DNA from: Rossellomorea vietnamensis
GTDB taxonomy: Bacteria > Bacillota > Bacilli > Bacillales > Bacillaceae_B
DNA: 64,000 nt
Direction: 5' to 3'
Assembly: GCF_008180615.1 (NCBI RefSeq)
Contig: NZ_VTEH01000004.1
Coordinates: 22,328-86,327, forward strand
Shown piece after piece: positions 1-8,303 of the stretch. Every line of letters starts with the position of its first letter. Position 1 is the first letter of the stretch. The notes beneath the pieces were generated by a model. That model did not search any database. It was given only the letters and a program-made list of their open reading frames with translations, and was not told the DNA's origin. The position numbers were made by a program, and so were the translations under genes.

Positions 1-54
1 AGTCGAGAACAGATGGAAGCATTGCGGCTTGGTAAGCTGATATCCGGACATTAG
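1..54 (+). CDS. Possible 3' end of an upstream gene (partial)
   Basis: Frame 1 is open from the window edge and ends at a TAG after 17 codons (ends ...RLGKLISGH). The other two forward frames stop earlier. It could be the tail of a gene starting outside the window, but this is too short to identify and may be chance. Confidence 0.25.
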   Translation, partial: SREQMEALRLGKLISGH

Positions 55-123
55 ACTTTGAAATGAGTCTGGTGCCGTCCATTCTGAACAGAGGAAAGAT
101 CCATTTAAAAGAGGGTGATAAAC

Positions 124-675
124 TTGAAGCAGCTACAATTATTTTCAGCCTTTTTCCGGGTGGGTATTTTAGGGTACGGAGGAGGTCCAGCCTCGATACC
201 CCTAGTACATAAGGAAGTTGTGGAAAAATATAAATGGATGGATGACGATGATTTTGCTGACATCCTGGCTCTTGGTAATGCACTTCCAGGACCCATTGCT
301 ACCAAGATGGCTGGATATATCGGATGGAGAGTCGGCGGTTTCCTTGGTATGATCAATGCTGTCTTCGCGGTAGTCATCCCGACTGTTTTTTTGATGATTC
401 TTTTGTTAACTGTGCTTAACGCCTATAAAGACCAGCCATGGGTGCAGGGCATGGCGAGTGCGGTGGTACCGGTCGTTGGTGTAATGCTGGGTGTCCTTAC
501 ATGGGATTTCATTAAAAAATCTAAGGGACCACTGGGCTGGTCGGTCACCATAGGTCTGCTCATTGGAAGCTTGGTCATTATTGAATTCCTGAGCATTCAT
601 CCGGCAATTGTCATTGGGGCACTTCTTGCTTATGCTTTGCTTGGAAAACCAAAATCCGAGGTGAAGGCATCATGA
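124..675 (+). CDS. chrA: Chromate transporter, half-size ChrA subunit 1
   Basis: This is a short-chain (183-residue) CHR-family membrane protein. Such half-size members usually work as a pair to export chromate, in place of one ~400-residue ChrA. The diagnostic stretch GYGGGPASIPLV lies near residue 20, and LPGPIATKMAGYIG follows near residue 60. Several hydrophobic segments fill the rest. I place the start at TTG because AAGAGGGTGAT sits just ahead of it; an in-frame GTG nine bases upstream would lie inside that ribosome binding site. The stop overlaps the next gene's ATG (ATGA), so the two are translationally coupled. Family assignment is firm; chromate as the substrate is inferred from the family. 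Confidence 0.9.
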   Translation: MKQLQLFSAFFRVGILGYGGGPASIPLVHKEVVEKYKWMDDDDFADILALGNALPGPIATKMAGYIGWRVGGFLGMINAVFAVVIPTVFLMILLLTVLNAYKDQPWVQGMASAVVPVVGVMLGVLTWDFIKKSKGPLGWSVTIGLLIGSLVIIEFLSIHPAIVIGALLAYALLGKPKSEVKAS

Positions 676-1202
676 TCTACTGGGAGATTTTCTTGGCGTT
701 TTTTATACCAGGCATTCTCGGTTATGGAGGAGGGCCGGCATCCATTCCTTTGGTAGAAAATGAAGTTGTTGACCGTTACGGCTGGCTGACAGTTAATGAA
801 TTCAGTGAAGTACTGGCACTGGCTAATGGACTGCCGGGACCGATTGCCACCAAAATGGCCGGATACATCGGTTACAGCCAAGGGGGAATCCTGGGAAGCA
901 TCGTCGGTGTGTTCGCGACAGTTGCTCCCTCGTTGATTCTGATGATTGTGCTGCTATCGATCCTGATGAAGTATAAAAGCTCACCCAAAGTAAAAAAAAT
1001 GACCAATCTCGTTAAACCAACCATCGCCGTCCTGCTGGGTGTCATGACATGGGGGTTTCTCTCCAACTCATATGAAGGAATTGGAGCGTGGCAAACCATA
1101 TTACTCGCAGCGGCAGCTTACCTGCTGCTCGAAAAAATGAAGGTGCATCCGGTTTATGTAATTGGCGGGGCATTGGTTTATGGAGCTGTGTTTTTGGCTT
1201 GA
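672..1202 (+). CDS. chrA: Chromate transporter, half-size ChrA subunit 2
   Basis: This is the second CHR-domain half (176 residues). It repeats the landmarks of its partner: GYGGGPASIPLV near residue 18, then LPGPIATKMAGYIGY. It is as hydrophobic as the first half. The ATG overlaps the stop of the upstream half by four bases, which suggests coupled translation and a heteromeric pump in the membrane. A hairpin terminator follows about 50 bases after the stop. No regulator is visible in the window. Confidence 0.9.
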   Translation: MIYWEIFLAFFIPGILGYGGGPASIPLVENEVVDRYGWLTVNEFSEVLALANGLPGPIATKMAGYIGYSQGGILGSIVGVFATVAPSLILMIVLLSILMKYKSSPKVKKMTNLVKPTIAVLLGVMTWGFLSNSYEGIGAWQTILLAAAAYLLLEKMKVHPVYVIGGALVYGAVFLA

Positions 1203-1212
1203 TTCGTCGTTC

Positions 1213-1241
1213 GTGACAGTCACGCCCCGGTATTTGTCGAA
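1213..1241. repeat. Dispersed repeat family A, copy 1 (reverse orientation)
   Basis: This copy reads GTGACAGTCAC then a C/G-rich run and TTTGTCGAA, which is the reverse complement of the copies near 4.2 and 54.5 kb. The core GTGAC-A-GTCAC is a perfect dyad. It lies between the stop of the chromate genes and their terminator. A second copy in the same orientation lies about 500 bp downstream, so the two bracket the riboswitch segment. Confidence 0.8.
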
Positions 1242-1250
1242 TATTCTTGA

Positions 1251-1288
1251 AAAAGAAGCACGCGGTTATCGCTGTGCTTCTTTTAGTT
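1251..1288 (+). terminator. Rho-independent terminator of the chromate genes
   Basis: The arms AAAAGAAGCAC and GTGCTTCTTTT pair around a short loop and run into TTTTAGTTT. It closes the two-gene operon. Confidence 0.8.
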
Positions 1289-1468
1289 TGTTCTGACTAA
1301 GAGAGAAAATCTTGCTGCCAAATTTGAGGTTATTTTATTCTTTTCTTTTCCGCTTTGTCAGATTGTGTTGTCGATTCTTTTGTTTTAATAGTAATAGACT
1401 ATTCAGTCATTAAGACATAAAATTATTATAGTAAGTATTTGTAAAACTTGTAAAAGGGAGGAATCTTC

Positions 1469-1597
1469 TTGCCGGGTTATTACATGAGAGAGATTAAGAC
1501 TCCGCTGAAGCTTTTAGGCATTAAATTGTTTAAATGTGAGGAAAACAGGCTTTATATTAAAATTTTACAGAACCCTCGCAGGCGTCTTTTTAGATAA
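1469..1597 (+). CDS. Small ORF, 42 residues, unknown
   Basis: A TTG start follows AAAGGGAGGAATC, a good ribosome binding site, and opens 42 codons (starts MPGYYMREIKTPLKLLG, rich in Lys/Arg, one Cys, ends NPRRRLFR). I do not recognise it. It is upstream of, not downstream from, the c-di-GMP riboswitch, so the riboswitch would not control it as a 5' leader. A positively charged peptide is what can be seen. It could be a real small protein or the remains of a truncated gene. Confidence 0.45.
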   Translation: MPGYYMREIKTPLKLLGIKLFKCEENRLYIKILQNPRRRLFR

Positions 1598-1615
1598 TCT
1601 TTAATCATAATCCGT

Positions 1616-1698
1616 TCGAGAAAGGCAAACCCATCGAAAGGTGGTGACGCAAAACTATAGGGGCTTCAGTCAAACGACCATGCTCGCCAGCTGCCGAA
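1616..1698 (+). ncRNA. c-di-GMP-I (GEMM-I) riboswitch with no downstream gene
   Basis: It carries the hallmark parts of the family: GGCAAACC, a CATC-GAAA-GGTG hairpin with a GNRA tetraloop, the core GACGCAAAACTATAGGGGC and the 3' part GCCAGCTGCCGA. The core is nearly identical to the second copy near 43.4 kb. A T-run follows, then repeat family A and then the 3' end of a gene on the opposite strand. No forward gene follows, so the regulated gene appears to be missing. Confidence 0.85.
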
Positions 1699-1714
1699 TA
1701 TTTTTTTTTTTTGA

Positions 1715-1743
1715 GTGACAGTCACCCCCCGGTATTTGTCGAA
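1715..1743. repeat. Dispersed repeat family A, copy 2 (reverse orientation)
   Basis: The copy is GTGACAGTCAC, a C-run, then GGTATTTGTCGAA, in the same orientation as the copy at 1213. The two direct copies flank the small ORF and the riboswitch. Confidence 0.8.
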
Positions 1744-1773
1744 AAAAAACCAAGCCCGTTTTGGCCTGGTTTC
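1742..1773 (-). terminator. Terminator of the SEC-C gene (reverse strand)
   Basis: On the reverse strand AAACCAGGCC pairs with GGGCTTGGTTT and is followed by a run of T. It directly follows the stop of the SEC-C gene. Confidence 0.75.
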
Positions 1774-1779
1774 ATCCTT

Positions 1780-2922
1780 CTATAAACAACACTTCTTATA
1801 TTTCTTCCCGCTTCCGCAAGGACAAGGATCATTCCGTCCGACTTTCTCTTCTTTTACTATGGGAGCAACCGCCCCTTCAATACTTTTTTCTTTTGCAATC
1901 AGATTCATTTTCGTTTCCTGAAGCGCAGGATGAGCGATTTCATTCATTACCAGATTCGCGTAAAAGGAATGTTCCAAATCGGTCATGATCATGTCATAGC
2001 CCGCTGCGAGCTGTTTTTCCACAAGAGGAATGGCTTCAACCGATAATTGCTGACAAAGAGAGTCCAGGATGACTGTCCGAATCGTCATATCTTTTGTTCT
2101 ATTCAACAGCCTTAGCAGAGCTTGTTCGGCTTGGGGTGACTTAATTTTTGCCAGCACGTCCACGCTATAGATGAAGGTATCCTCATTAAGCGCAATCTTT
2201 TCCACTTCTTCAACAACCTCAGTCGTGCCGATCTTGATGAGGGCAGAAGAGATTTCCTCCAGTGCTTCATCTCCGTCGTCCCTGACGAGTAAGCTTATCA
2301 AGTCTGGTATAGTGGACTCAGTCCGCAGCTCTCCCGCCATATATACTTGAAACAAACCGATAGAAGGCATAAATGAATACTCCAGAAGTTCCTTCATTGC
2401 GTTTTCCGGTTCCCAATCTTCTATCACTTCTCTATCAATTAACTCATTTACTATACGTTTGCCTAATTGTAGGTGAGAGTGGCCATCATCGCCATTATCC
2501 AGGTCTCCCGCAATGCCGGCGAGCTTTAAGAAGAGTCCCTCTTCATCCAGTTCCGGCAGCAGTTTCAATTCTTTCAGGAATGATGGATCCAGGTGTTTCT
2601 TTAATTCACTTTCATGCCGAAGAAGGACAGCTGTTTCCGCATTTTTCAGCAGGTTGACATACCACTCCTTATTGGATTCCTCTTTTTCCAGTCGGGAGAT
2701 CAGCTCCACGACCCCTTCTTCATCCACAGGCAAAAAGCCTATATGAGGAAGGAGGGCGGATGGGAAAATGGTAGGAAGATTTCGGTCATAGGCTTCCAGA
2801 GCTGTAAAAAGTGTGCTTGGTACAGCAAGGTGGCTGTCTTGTAAAATGGTCACAGCATAGTGCTGGATAAATGGGTCTTCGCTTATTAAAGCGGATTCGA
2901 TTTTATGTAAAAATGAAGACAT
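1780..2922 (-). CDS. SEC-C motif protein with helical (HEAT-like) body
   Basis: The protein has 380 residues and ends in a SEC-C zinc-binding motif, [16 protein letters not shown], like the tail of SecA. The region before it is a long helical body with repeated leucine-rich helix pairs (for example around residues 210-300), suggesting HEAT-like repeats. I chose the ATG that follows CGAAAGGACTG by a normal spacing, rather than an in-frame ATG 14 codons upstream that lacks a ribosome binding site. SEC-C tails bind zinc and often mediate contacts with proteins or ribosomes. The actual role is unknown. It is followed on the same strand by its own terminator. Confidence 0.75.
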   Translation of the reverse strand: MSSFLHKIESALISEDPFIQHYAVTILQDSHLAVPSTLFTALEAYDRNLPTIFPSALLPHIGFLPVDEEGVVELISRLEKEESNKEWYVNLLKNAETAVLLRHESELKKHLDPSFLKELKLLPELDEEGLFLKLAGIAGDLDNGDDGHSHLQLGKRIVNELIDREVIEDWEPENAMKELLEYSFMPSIGLFQVYMAGELRTESTIPDLISLLVRDDGDEALEEISSALIKIGTTEVVEEVEKIALNEDTFIYSVDVLAKIKSPQAEQALLRLLNRTKDMTIRTVILDSLCQQLSVEAIPLVEKQLAAGYDMIMTDLEHSFYANLVMNEIAHPALQETKMNLIAKEKSIEGAVAPIVKEEKVGRNDPCPCGSGKKYKKCCL

Positions 2923-2971
2923 TGAAACAGTCCTTTCGATAGAGAATTTATAAATGGCAGGCAATCCAACC

Positions 2972-3379
2972 TTACTCCTTCATTAGAATAAGCTTAGTAA
3001 ACTGCTTGAAATCTTCCAAATGATCCTCCACTATTTTCTGGAGGATTTCAAGGTTGAGTTCCTGATAATCATGGACAGCGATATTTCGGAAACCTACCAT
3101 AGCTTGCATTCTAGCTGAAATGGCAGTAGTGATGACTCCTTCTTTTTCCAAAAGAGTAAAGGCATCCCGGCTTGTCTGCGGAAGCCCAAGCTTTTTCTCT
3201 GCCACCACATGCATAGCTAAATCAATGCTCGCTTCACAGGTACGCTGTATATTCAGGATGATGGAATCTTGTTTAGTAAAATTATGGAGAGTTTGCGGGT
3301 TATGGTCATATTCTTCGTTGACTCTCTTGATGCAGCGTTCGATGATACTGATTTTATTAAGAATCACGTCACTTTTCAT
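2972..3379 (-). CDS. hepT: HepT-like HEPN toxin (DUF86)
   Basis: This 135-residue helical protein carries RNIAVHDY near residue 104, the R-x4-H-x-Y catalytic signature of HEPN ribonucleases of the HepT/DUF86 type. It pairs with the adjacent minimal nucleotidyltransferase, the classic HepT-MntA (type VII) toxin-antitoxin layout, in which MntA AMPylates the tyrosine of HepT to silence it. I chose the ATG behind AAGGAAAGCGGGG; its start overlaps the end of mntA by 11 bases. A longer frame reaches further upstream but lies inside mntA. The position next to Wadjet fits a defence island. The family call is firm; activity is inferred. Confidence 0.85.
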   Translation of the reverse strand: MKSDVILNKISIIERCIKRVNEEYDHNPQTLHNFTKQDSIILNIQRTCEASIDLAMHVVAEKKLGLPQTSRDAFTLLEKEGVITTAISARMQAMVGFRNIAVHDYQELNLEILQKIVEDHLEDFKQFTKLILMKE

Positions 3380-3767
3380 AAACGGCCCCGCTTTCCTTGA
3401 TTTTTCTAAGTATGGGTTCACGTTCTTCATTAAGTTTGGCATACTTTTTAAAAGCCTTCATTTCGAACTCCATTTTTCTTCTAACATCCGTACAATAAAT
3501 CACTTTTCCAGTGTGAACGACTTGGGCTTGAAAAACAGTGTTAGCATCATTGAGATCAATCAGGTCAACTTCCTTATTCAATTCTGAGGCGAGTCCTTGA
3601 GCTGTCATAAAAATTGTATACTTATCAAGAGCCTTGTCGCTTAAGTAGGCTATATCAATATCACTCTCAGCCATGGAATTCCCATTAACGGTTGAGCCGA
3701 AAATAATGATGAGATAGGGGGAGGCTGCTTCTTTCAAGTAACTTATAATCGTTTTTTCAAAGTCCAT
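3369..3767 (-). CDS. mntA: MntA-like minimal nucleotidyltransferase antitoxin
   Basis: The 132-residue protein has the nucleotidyltransferase signature: FGSTVNG followed by SDIDIAY, giving GS-x(n)-DxD with the two metal-binding aspartates near residues 36-38. A further acidic residue lies in EVDLIDL. In the HepT/MntA family the enzyme adds AMP units to the toxin. It is the first gene of a two-gene unit, upstream of and overlapping hepT. The gene is preceded by GGGAGGCAAT, a good ribosome binding site. Confidence 0.85.
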   Translation of the reverse strand: MDFEKTIISYLKEAASPYLIIIFGSTVNGNSMAESDIDIAYLSDKALDKYTIFMTAQGLASELNKEVDLIDLNDANTVFQAQVVHTGKVIYCTDVRRKMEFEMKAFKKYAKLNEEREPILRKIKESGAVYEK

Positions 3768-3872
3768 GCATATTGCCTCCCTTTTAAATAAGAATGTCCT
3801 TGTTCATTATTCTATTCTCATCCAGGGGGAATCGCAACTGCTGGTGGAGGGTGTGAAGTATGCCTCGACAAA

Positions 3873-4109
3873 TTAGAACTCCTCTTCTTCCACTATCTCA
3901 TCACATTCCGGACACGAAATAAAGGTATCATTAATATGGAATCCGACATATCCGTGGGTGAGTTCCTGAATCATAAAAATGTCTTCCCACTTCACTTCAA
4001 ATTGATGATTACAGTGATTGCAATGAAATTCCCGAGCACCAAAATCCTCTGATTCTTCCTCTTTTTGTCTGCGTTTCTTTTTCCTGCCCAATCCTCTCTC
4101 TCTCTTCAA
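3873..4109 (-). CDS. Small zinc-ribbon protein
   Basis: The 78-residue product has CNHC near residue 30 and CPEC near residue 67, two CxxC knuckles typical of a zinc ribbon. It begins with a very basic segment (RKKKRRQK) and ends with an acidic tail. The start is uncertain: the TTG given lacks a clear ribosome binding site, while a second TTG six codons later sits immediately after AGAGAGAGGA. It lies between the HepT/MntA pair and Wadjet, but nothing in the sequence ties it to either. Function unknown. Confidence 0.6.
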   Translation of the reverse strand: MKRERGLGRKKKRRQKEEESEDFGAREFHCNHCNHQFEVKWEDIFMIQELTHGYVGFHINDTFISCPECDEIVEEEEF

Positions 4110-4147
4110 TTATATAGTTACTTCTACTCTAGCAATACGTTCGGCGG

Positions 4148-4230
4148 TTCGACAAATTCCGGGTGGTGACTGTCACGCCCCGTTTTTTCTCGCCATGGGT
4201 ATTCGACAAATTCCGGGGGGTGACTGTCAC
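4148..4230. repeat. Dispersed repeat family A, two tandem copies
   Basis: Two direct copies of TTCGACAAATTCCGGG...GTGACTGTCAC lie with starts 54 bp apart (4148 and 4202), in the opposite orientation to the copies at 1.2 and 1.7 kb. They sit in the spacer between the zinc-ribbon gene and jetA, which are transcribed away from each other. Confidence 0.8.
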
Positions 4231-4350
4231 CAAGAAACACAAGAAACCCAAGAAATCCAAGAGACCCAATGAATACCGTCTCCAAATACAAGTACATTTC
4301 TAGTACAATAGGAGTAATAGAGCAGCTTGATAGAAGGTGGGGTGTCTGGG

Positions 4351-5844
4351 ATGGATGTTACGTTGAAGAAGATTGTGGAGGCGAGTTATCTTACGGCTGA
4401 TTCGGCTCCGCATTATCGGACGATTTTACGTTATTTTTACGGGCAGCATGAGCAGATGAGAGATTATATTGCGCCTGAAGAGATCTTGGAGTATATGAAG
4501 TCGGTTCCTTTTTTTCCGGATTACAGCGAGGAGCAGCTTCATCAGCAGCTTGCACAGCTGGTAAAGTGGAATAACTTGATTGCGCGTCAGGATATGACGA
4601 ACGCCAAGACGGTTGAGGAGTATAAGAAGAAGCGGTTTCGTTATCAGTGTACCCCGTATACGGTGGAAATCGAGAGGATGCTGTCAGGCCTCGAGAAGAT
4701 TGGTGATTCTTTTCAAGGTTCGCTTGAACGTTCGCAGTTTGACCGTCTGCTGCAATCACTCTCTATCCTGGAGAAGGAAGTGGATCAAAGCCTGTCCAAA
4801 ACACCAGAAGAATACATGCGGATTTGGGAGGATGTTTTCCGCTACTTCCAAAGCATCCGTACGAGCACGGCCGACTACATAGCTTATATTAATAGTGAGC
4901 AGACAGATCAGCGGATGCAGACCGAGGCTTTTCTTGTTTATAAAAATCAGTTCACTACATATTTAAGAGACTTCATAGTTTCTCTTCAAAAAACGTCCTT
5001 GCAAATTCAGGAGCGATTGAACAGCTTGAGTGAGGACAAGCTGCAAGCATTTTTCCAAAAGCTGATTCTACACCGCCAATCGATTCCGCGCCTTGAGGAT
5101 TTGTCTTCGTCAAAAGAGGACTGGCTGTCAGAATATGAAGGTTATTGGGACTCACTGTGCCGCTGGTTCCTGGGATCAGGCTCTCAGCGAAGCGAGTTGG
5201 AAGTATTGCAGTGGCAGACGAATGAAATGATCCGCAGGATGACGAGGTATGTCCAGAGAATCGGAGAGAGACAGCAGCATTTCAGGAGCAGGAAGCGTGA
5301 TTATCTCCATTTGGCGAACTGGTTTAAGGAAAGCAGTGGGATCGATGAATCTCACCGGCTTTCCTCTGTTGTGTTCGGCTCCATGACCATCCAGCATCTG
5401 TCTCTTCAGGAAGGCACAACCGACAACCTTCATTCAGATACGTGGGATGAAGAGCCTGTACTTCGGACGGTCAAGCCCAGGACGATCCGTTACAGGGAAA
5501 AAACCAAGCCCGGCGGCTTCGATTCTAATGAAGAAAAGAAACAGAAACAGCGGCAGCAGTATTTAGAAGAACGAAAACATGAAAAACAGCTGATTGAAAA
5601 GTACATGAATAAAGGTGTCATAGAGTTGTCGTCGATTGGAACGGTTGAGCCTTTCATCCGCAAGATATTACTGAGCTGGATTGGAAAATCGATGGCTTCG
5701 AAAAACAGGAAAGTGAAGACGGATTACGGCTTGACAGTGGAGGTTAAGCTGGATAAGAACAAGATGATTACGTTACAAGCTGAGGACGGAAAGCTATCCA
5801 TGCCGAACGCGGTTTTTTACTTGGAAAAAGAAGGGGTGAAATAA
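4351..5844 (+). CDS. jetA: Wadjet JetA (MukF-like kleisin, TIGR02677 type)
   Basis: This is the first gene of a four-gene Wadjet type I operon. JetA is the kleisin-like subunit that bridges the SMC-like JetC dimer in a complex that recognises and cleaves circular plasmid DNA. The 497-residue size, the helical N-terminal half, the basic segment near residues 400-420 and the gene order JetA-JetB-JetC-JetD fit the family. I chose ATG because AAGGTGGGG precedes it; an in-frame TTG eight codons upstream lacks a site. The next gene begins one base after this stop. The call rests on length, order and the unmistakable JetC and JetD. Confidence 0.85.
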   Translation: MDVTLKKIVEASYLTADSAPHYRTILRYFYGQHEQMRDYIAPEEILEYMKSVPFFPDYSEEQLHQQLAQLVKWNNLIARQDMTNAKTVEEYKKKRFRYQCTPYTVEIERMLSGLEKIGDSFQGSLERSQFDRLLQSLSILEKEVDQSLSKTPEEYMRIWEDVFRYFQSIRTSTADYIAYINSEQTDQRMQTEAFLVYKNQFTTYLRDFIVSLQKTSLQIQERLNSLSEDKLQAFFQKLILHRQSIPRLEDLSSSKEDWLSEYEGYWDSLCRWFLGSGSQRSELEVLQWQTNEMIRRMTRYVQRIGERQQHFRSRKRDYLHLANWFKESSGIDESHRLSSVVFGSMTIQHLSLQEGTTDNLHSDTWDEEPVLRTVKPRTIRYREKTKPGGFDSNEEKKQKQRQQYLEERKHEKQLIEKYMNKGVIELSSIGTVEPFIRKILLSWIGKSMASKNRKVKTDYGLTVEVKLDKNKMITLQAEDGKLSMPNAVFYLEKEGVK

Positions 5845-7008
5845 GTGGAGCAGACACAGGTTTTTGACGAAAAGGCCATCCAGGGCATGGATCTTCTTTT
5901 TCATCACTACTGGATCCTGAGGTCTGAGCAGCCGGAATGGTATCAGCTCATTAGGGAGCGGGAAAAAGTGCTGCGCCGGTATATCGGTGATAAATTCGGA
6001 CTGCGGCTGATTGTGCACCAGCATTTTATCAAACTGGAGAAAATACCGGCGGAACCGGAGAGATGGATGGGCATCCAGGAATTTCAGGAACCGATGGACT
6101 ATGCGATTTTTTGCTGTGCTCTATCCTTTTTAGAAGGAAAGGCAGTTGATGAGCAGTTTCTGCTGTCGGAGATCTGCCAGGAAATCCAAAGTGATTACCC
6201 CGGGGATTTCCCACTGGATTGGACGCTCTTTACCCACCGGAAATCCCTGATCAGAGCGGTGAAGGTGCTGATGGATTTTCAGCTCATCCGCACGATTGAC
6301 GGTGATATCTCCCGCTTTGATCATAACGAAGAGCAGGAGGTTCTATATGAAGCAACCACCTACAGCCGGTACTTCATGAGGACCTATCCGGACGATTTTG
6401 CAGCCTATACGCATTGGGAAGAACTGCTGAAGGAAGATTGGAAGCTGAATCAGGAAGATGAACGGCGTAAGCGAGTGTATCGAAAGCTCTTTTTTTCCCC
6501 TGGCATCCACCGCCAGGACCAGCAGGATCCCGACTTTCTGTACATCCGCAATTTCCGGAACCGCCTCAGTGAAGACATTGACAAACACAGCGATTACCAG
6601 CTGCATGTTTATAAAAATACTGCGTTCCTATCCTCTGCCGTAAGCAGGCAGTACCATAATCTGTACCCTGATACGAAAGCGTCCTCTGACCTGCTTCTTC
6701 AGCTGTCAAAAGAGATCCACGGGCAGCGGGAGCGATACACTCCTGCTGAAAACGGGGAGATTATTTTTACAAAAAGTGAGTTTGAACAGGCCGTCGATGA
6801 GCTGAGGGAGGTCTATGGGCAAGGATGGTCGAAATTTTTTAGAGAAAAAAGCACCAGCGGCATTGCGGCGGAGTTAATGATATCCATGAAGGACTGGATG
6901 ATGGCCGAAGAAGACGAGGAAACAGGCTTGATAAAAATAAAGCCGCTGCTTGGTGTCATAGCTGGAGAATATCCTGCAGATTTTGAAAAAGGAGGAGAGA
7001 GCGAATGA
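5845..7008 (+). CDS. jetB: Wadjet JetB (MukE-like, TIGR02678 type)
   Basis: The 387-residue product is the expected size for JetB, the MukE-like subunit that binds the kleisin in the Wadjet condensin. It starts at GTG behind AAGAAGGGGTG, immediately after the jetA stop, and overlaps jetC by four bases (ATGA), so it is tightly coupled. The sequence is soluble, rich in aromatic and charged residues (for example RYFMRTYPDDF near residue 175), with winged-helix-like helical character. No catalytic motif is expected. Confidence 0.85.
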   Translation: MEQTQVFDEKAIQGMDLLFHHYWILRSEQPEWYQLIREREKVLRRYIGDKFGLRLIVHQHFIKLEKIPAEPERWMGIQEFQEPMDYAIFCCALSFLEGKAVDEQFLLSEICQEIQSDYPGDFPLDWTLFTHRKSLIRAVKVLMDFQLIRTIDGDISRFDHNEEQEVLYEATTYSRYFMRTYPDDFAAYTHWEELLKEDWKLNQEDERRKRVYRKLFFSPGIHRQDQQDPDFLYIRNFRNRLSEDIDKHSDYQLHVYKNTAFLSSAVSRQYHNLYPDTKASSDLLLQLSKEIHGQRERYTPAENGEIIFTKSEFEQAVDELREVYGQGWSKFFREKSTSGIAAELMISMKDWMMAEEDEETGLIKIKPLLGVIAGEYPADFEKGGESE

Positions 7009-8303
7009 CGGAAACGCAATGGATGATGAACAGAGCAGGGCTGCTGAACTTCTGGTATTACGATGAAGAGATCTTTCAATTCTCGGAAGGCAAACTTCTG
7101 CTTAGAGGCACGAACGGCTCCGGGAAATCGGTGACGATGCAAAGTTTTCTTCCGGTCCTGCTGGATGGAAAGAAATCGCCTGACAGACTGGATCCGTTTG
7201 GTTCTAAAGCGAGAAAGATGGAAGACTACCTGCTCGGCGAAAAGGAAGTCGTGAACCGTGATGAGCGGACAGGGTATTTATTCATAGAATACAAGAAGCG
7301 TGGAACAGATCAGTATATAACAACAGGGATCGGCATGCAGGCGAAGCGGAATAAAGGCATTAAGTCGTGGTACTTCCTCCTGACGGATAACCGCCGTATC
7401 GGGAAGGACTTTCATCTTTCGCAGATCCATCTAGGTGACAGGGTGCCTTTTTCAGCAAAAGAGTTGGAAAACCGCATAGGAGACGGGGGTTATGTTGTTC
7501 ATACGCAGCGGGAATACATGGACTTGGTCAATAAGCATGTGTTCGGATTTCAATCAGTGGAAGCTTATGAGGATTTAATTAAGCTTCTGATTCAATTGCG
7601 GAGCCCGAAGCTCTCCAAGGACTTCAAGCCGACCGTCATTTACGAGATTCTCGAATCCGCTCTTCCTCCTTTGACAGACGATGAACTCCGGCACCTGTCC
7701 GATACGATCGAAAATATGGATCAGACACAGCAGCAATTGGAACAGTTAGAGCGGGAGTATGATTCGAGCCAAAAGCTGACCGCTCAATACCATCTGTACA
7801 ATCAATATATCCTGGCAGAAAGAGCGAAGCAGTGGCAAGTGTCTCAAGAGCGCCATGCCAAGGGAGAGGAAAAGGCACAGGCGCTGGAAAAAGAAGAGGC
7901 TGATCTCAGAGTTGAAATCCTTCGTTTGGAAGAGAACCAAAAGCAAGCACTGCAGAAGCGGGACCTCGCCGAGTCTGAGAAAGGACGCCTGCAAAAGCAT
8001 GAAGTATGGAAGCTCGAAGAAGATAAAGCGAGGATGAAGGACGAGGCTGTCAAGTGGAACAAGAATCTTCATGATCTGCAAGAGAAGTGGGACAGAAAGA
8101 AAGAGAAGCTCCATGCCGACTGGAAGCAGCGAGAAAGCGATGAAGCGGCATTAAGCAGGGAAGAGCGAATGGTCGGCGAATTGCTGGGAGAACTGGAGGT
8201 CGACGGAGAAGAGGCAGCCTTCAGCCAGCATACTGTCAATGCCGCTGATTTCCAAAGAAGAATTCGATTTTACCGTCTGGTCGAAAGAGGCCGGGCAGCA
8301 TGA
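7005..8303 (+). pseudogene. jetC: Wadjet JetC, N-terminal part (frameshifted SMC-like ATPase)
   Basis: This frame encodes the N-terminal ATPase half-head of the SMC/MukB-like JetC. The Walker A motif GTNGSGKS is at residues 35-42, and a coiled-coil arm begins near residue 240. It ends early, after 432 codons, in a tail (RIRFYRLVERGRAA) that looks unlike coiled coil. The continuation lies in the +1 frame and overlaps this one by 65 bases. JetC normally runs as one chain of about 1,350-1,400 residues, which is the sum seen here. A disabling frameshift or a sequencing error is the simplest reading. Confidence 0.8.

Noticed and set aside
8239..8303. Natural two-subunit (split) JetC
   Set aside because: The downstream frame lacks a ribosome binding site and the N-terminal tail after the overlap is not coiled coil, so a frameshift is the simpler reading.
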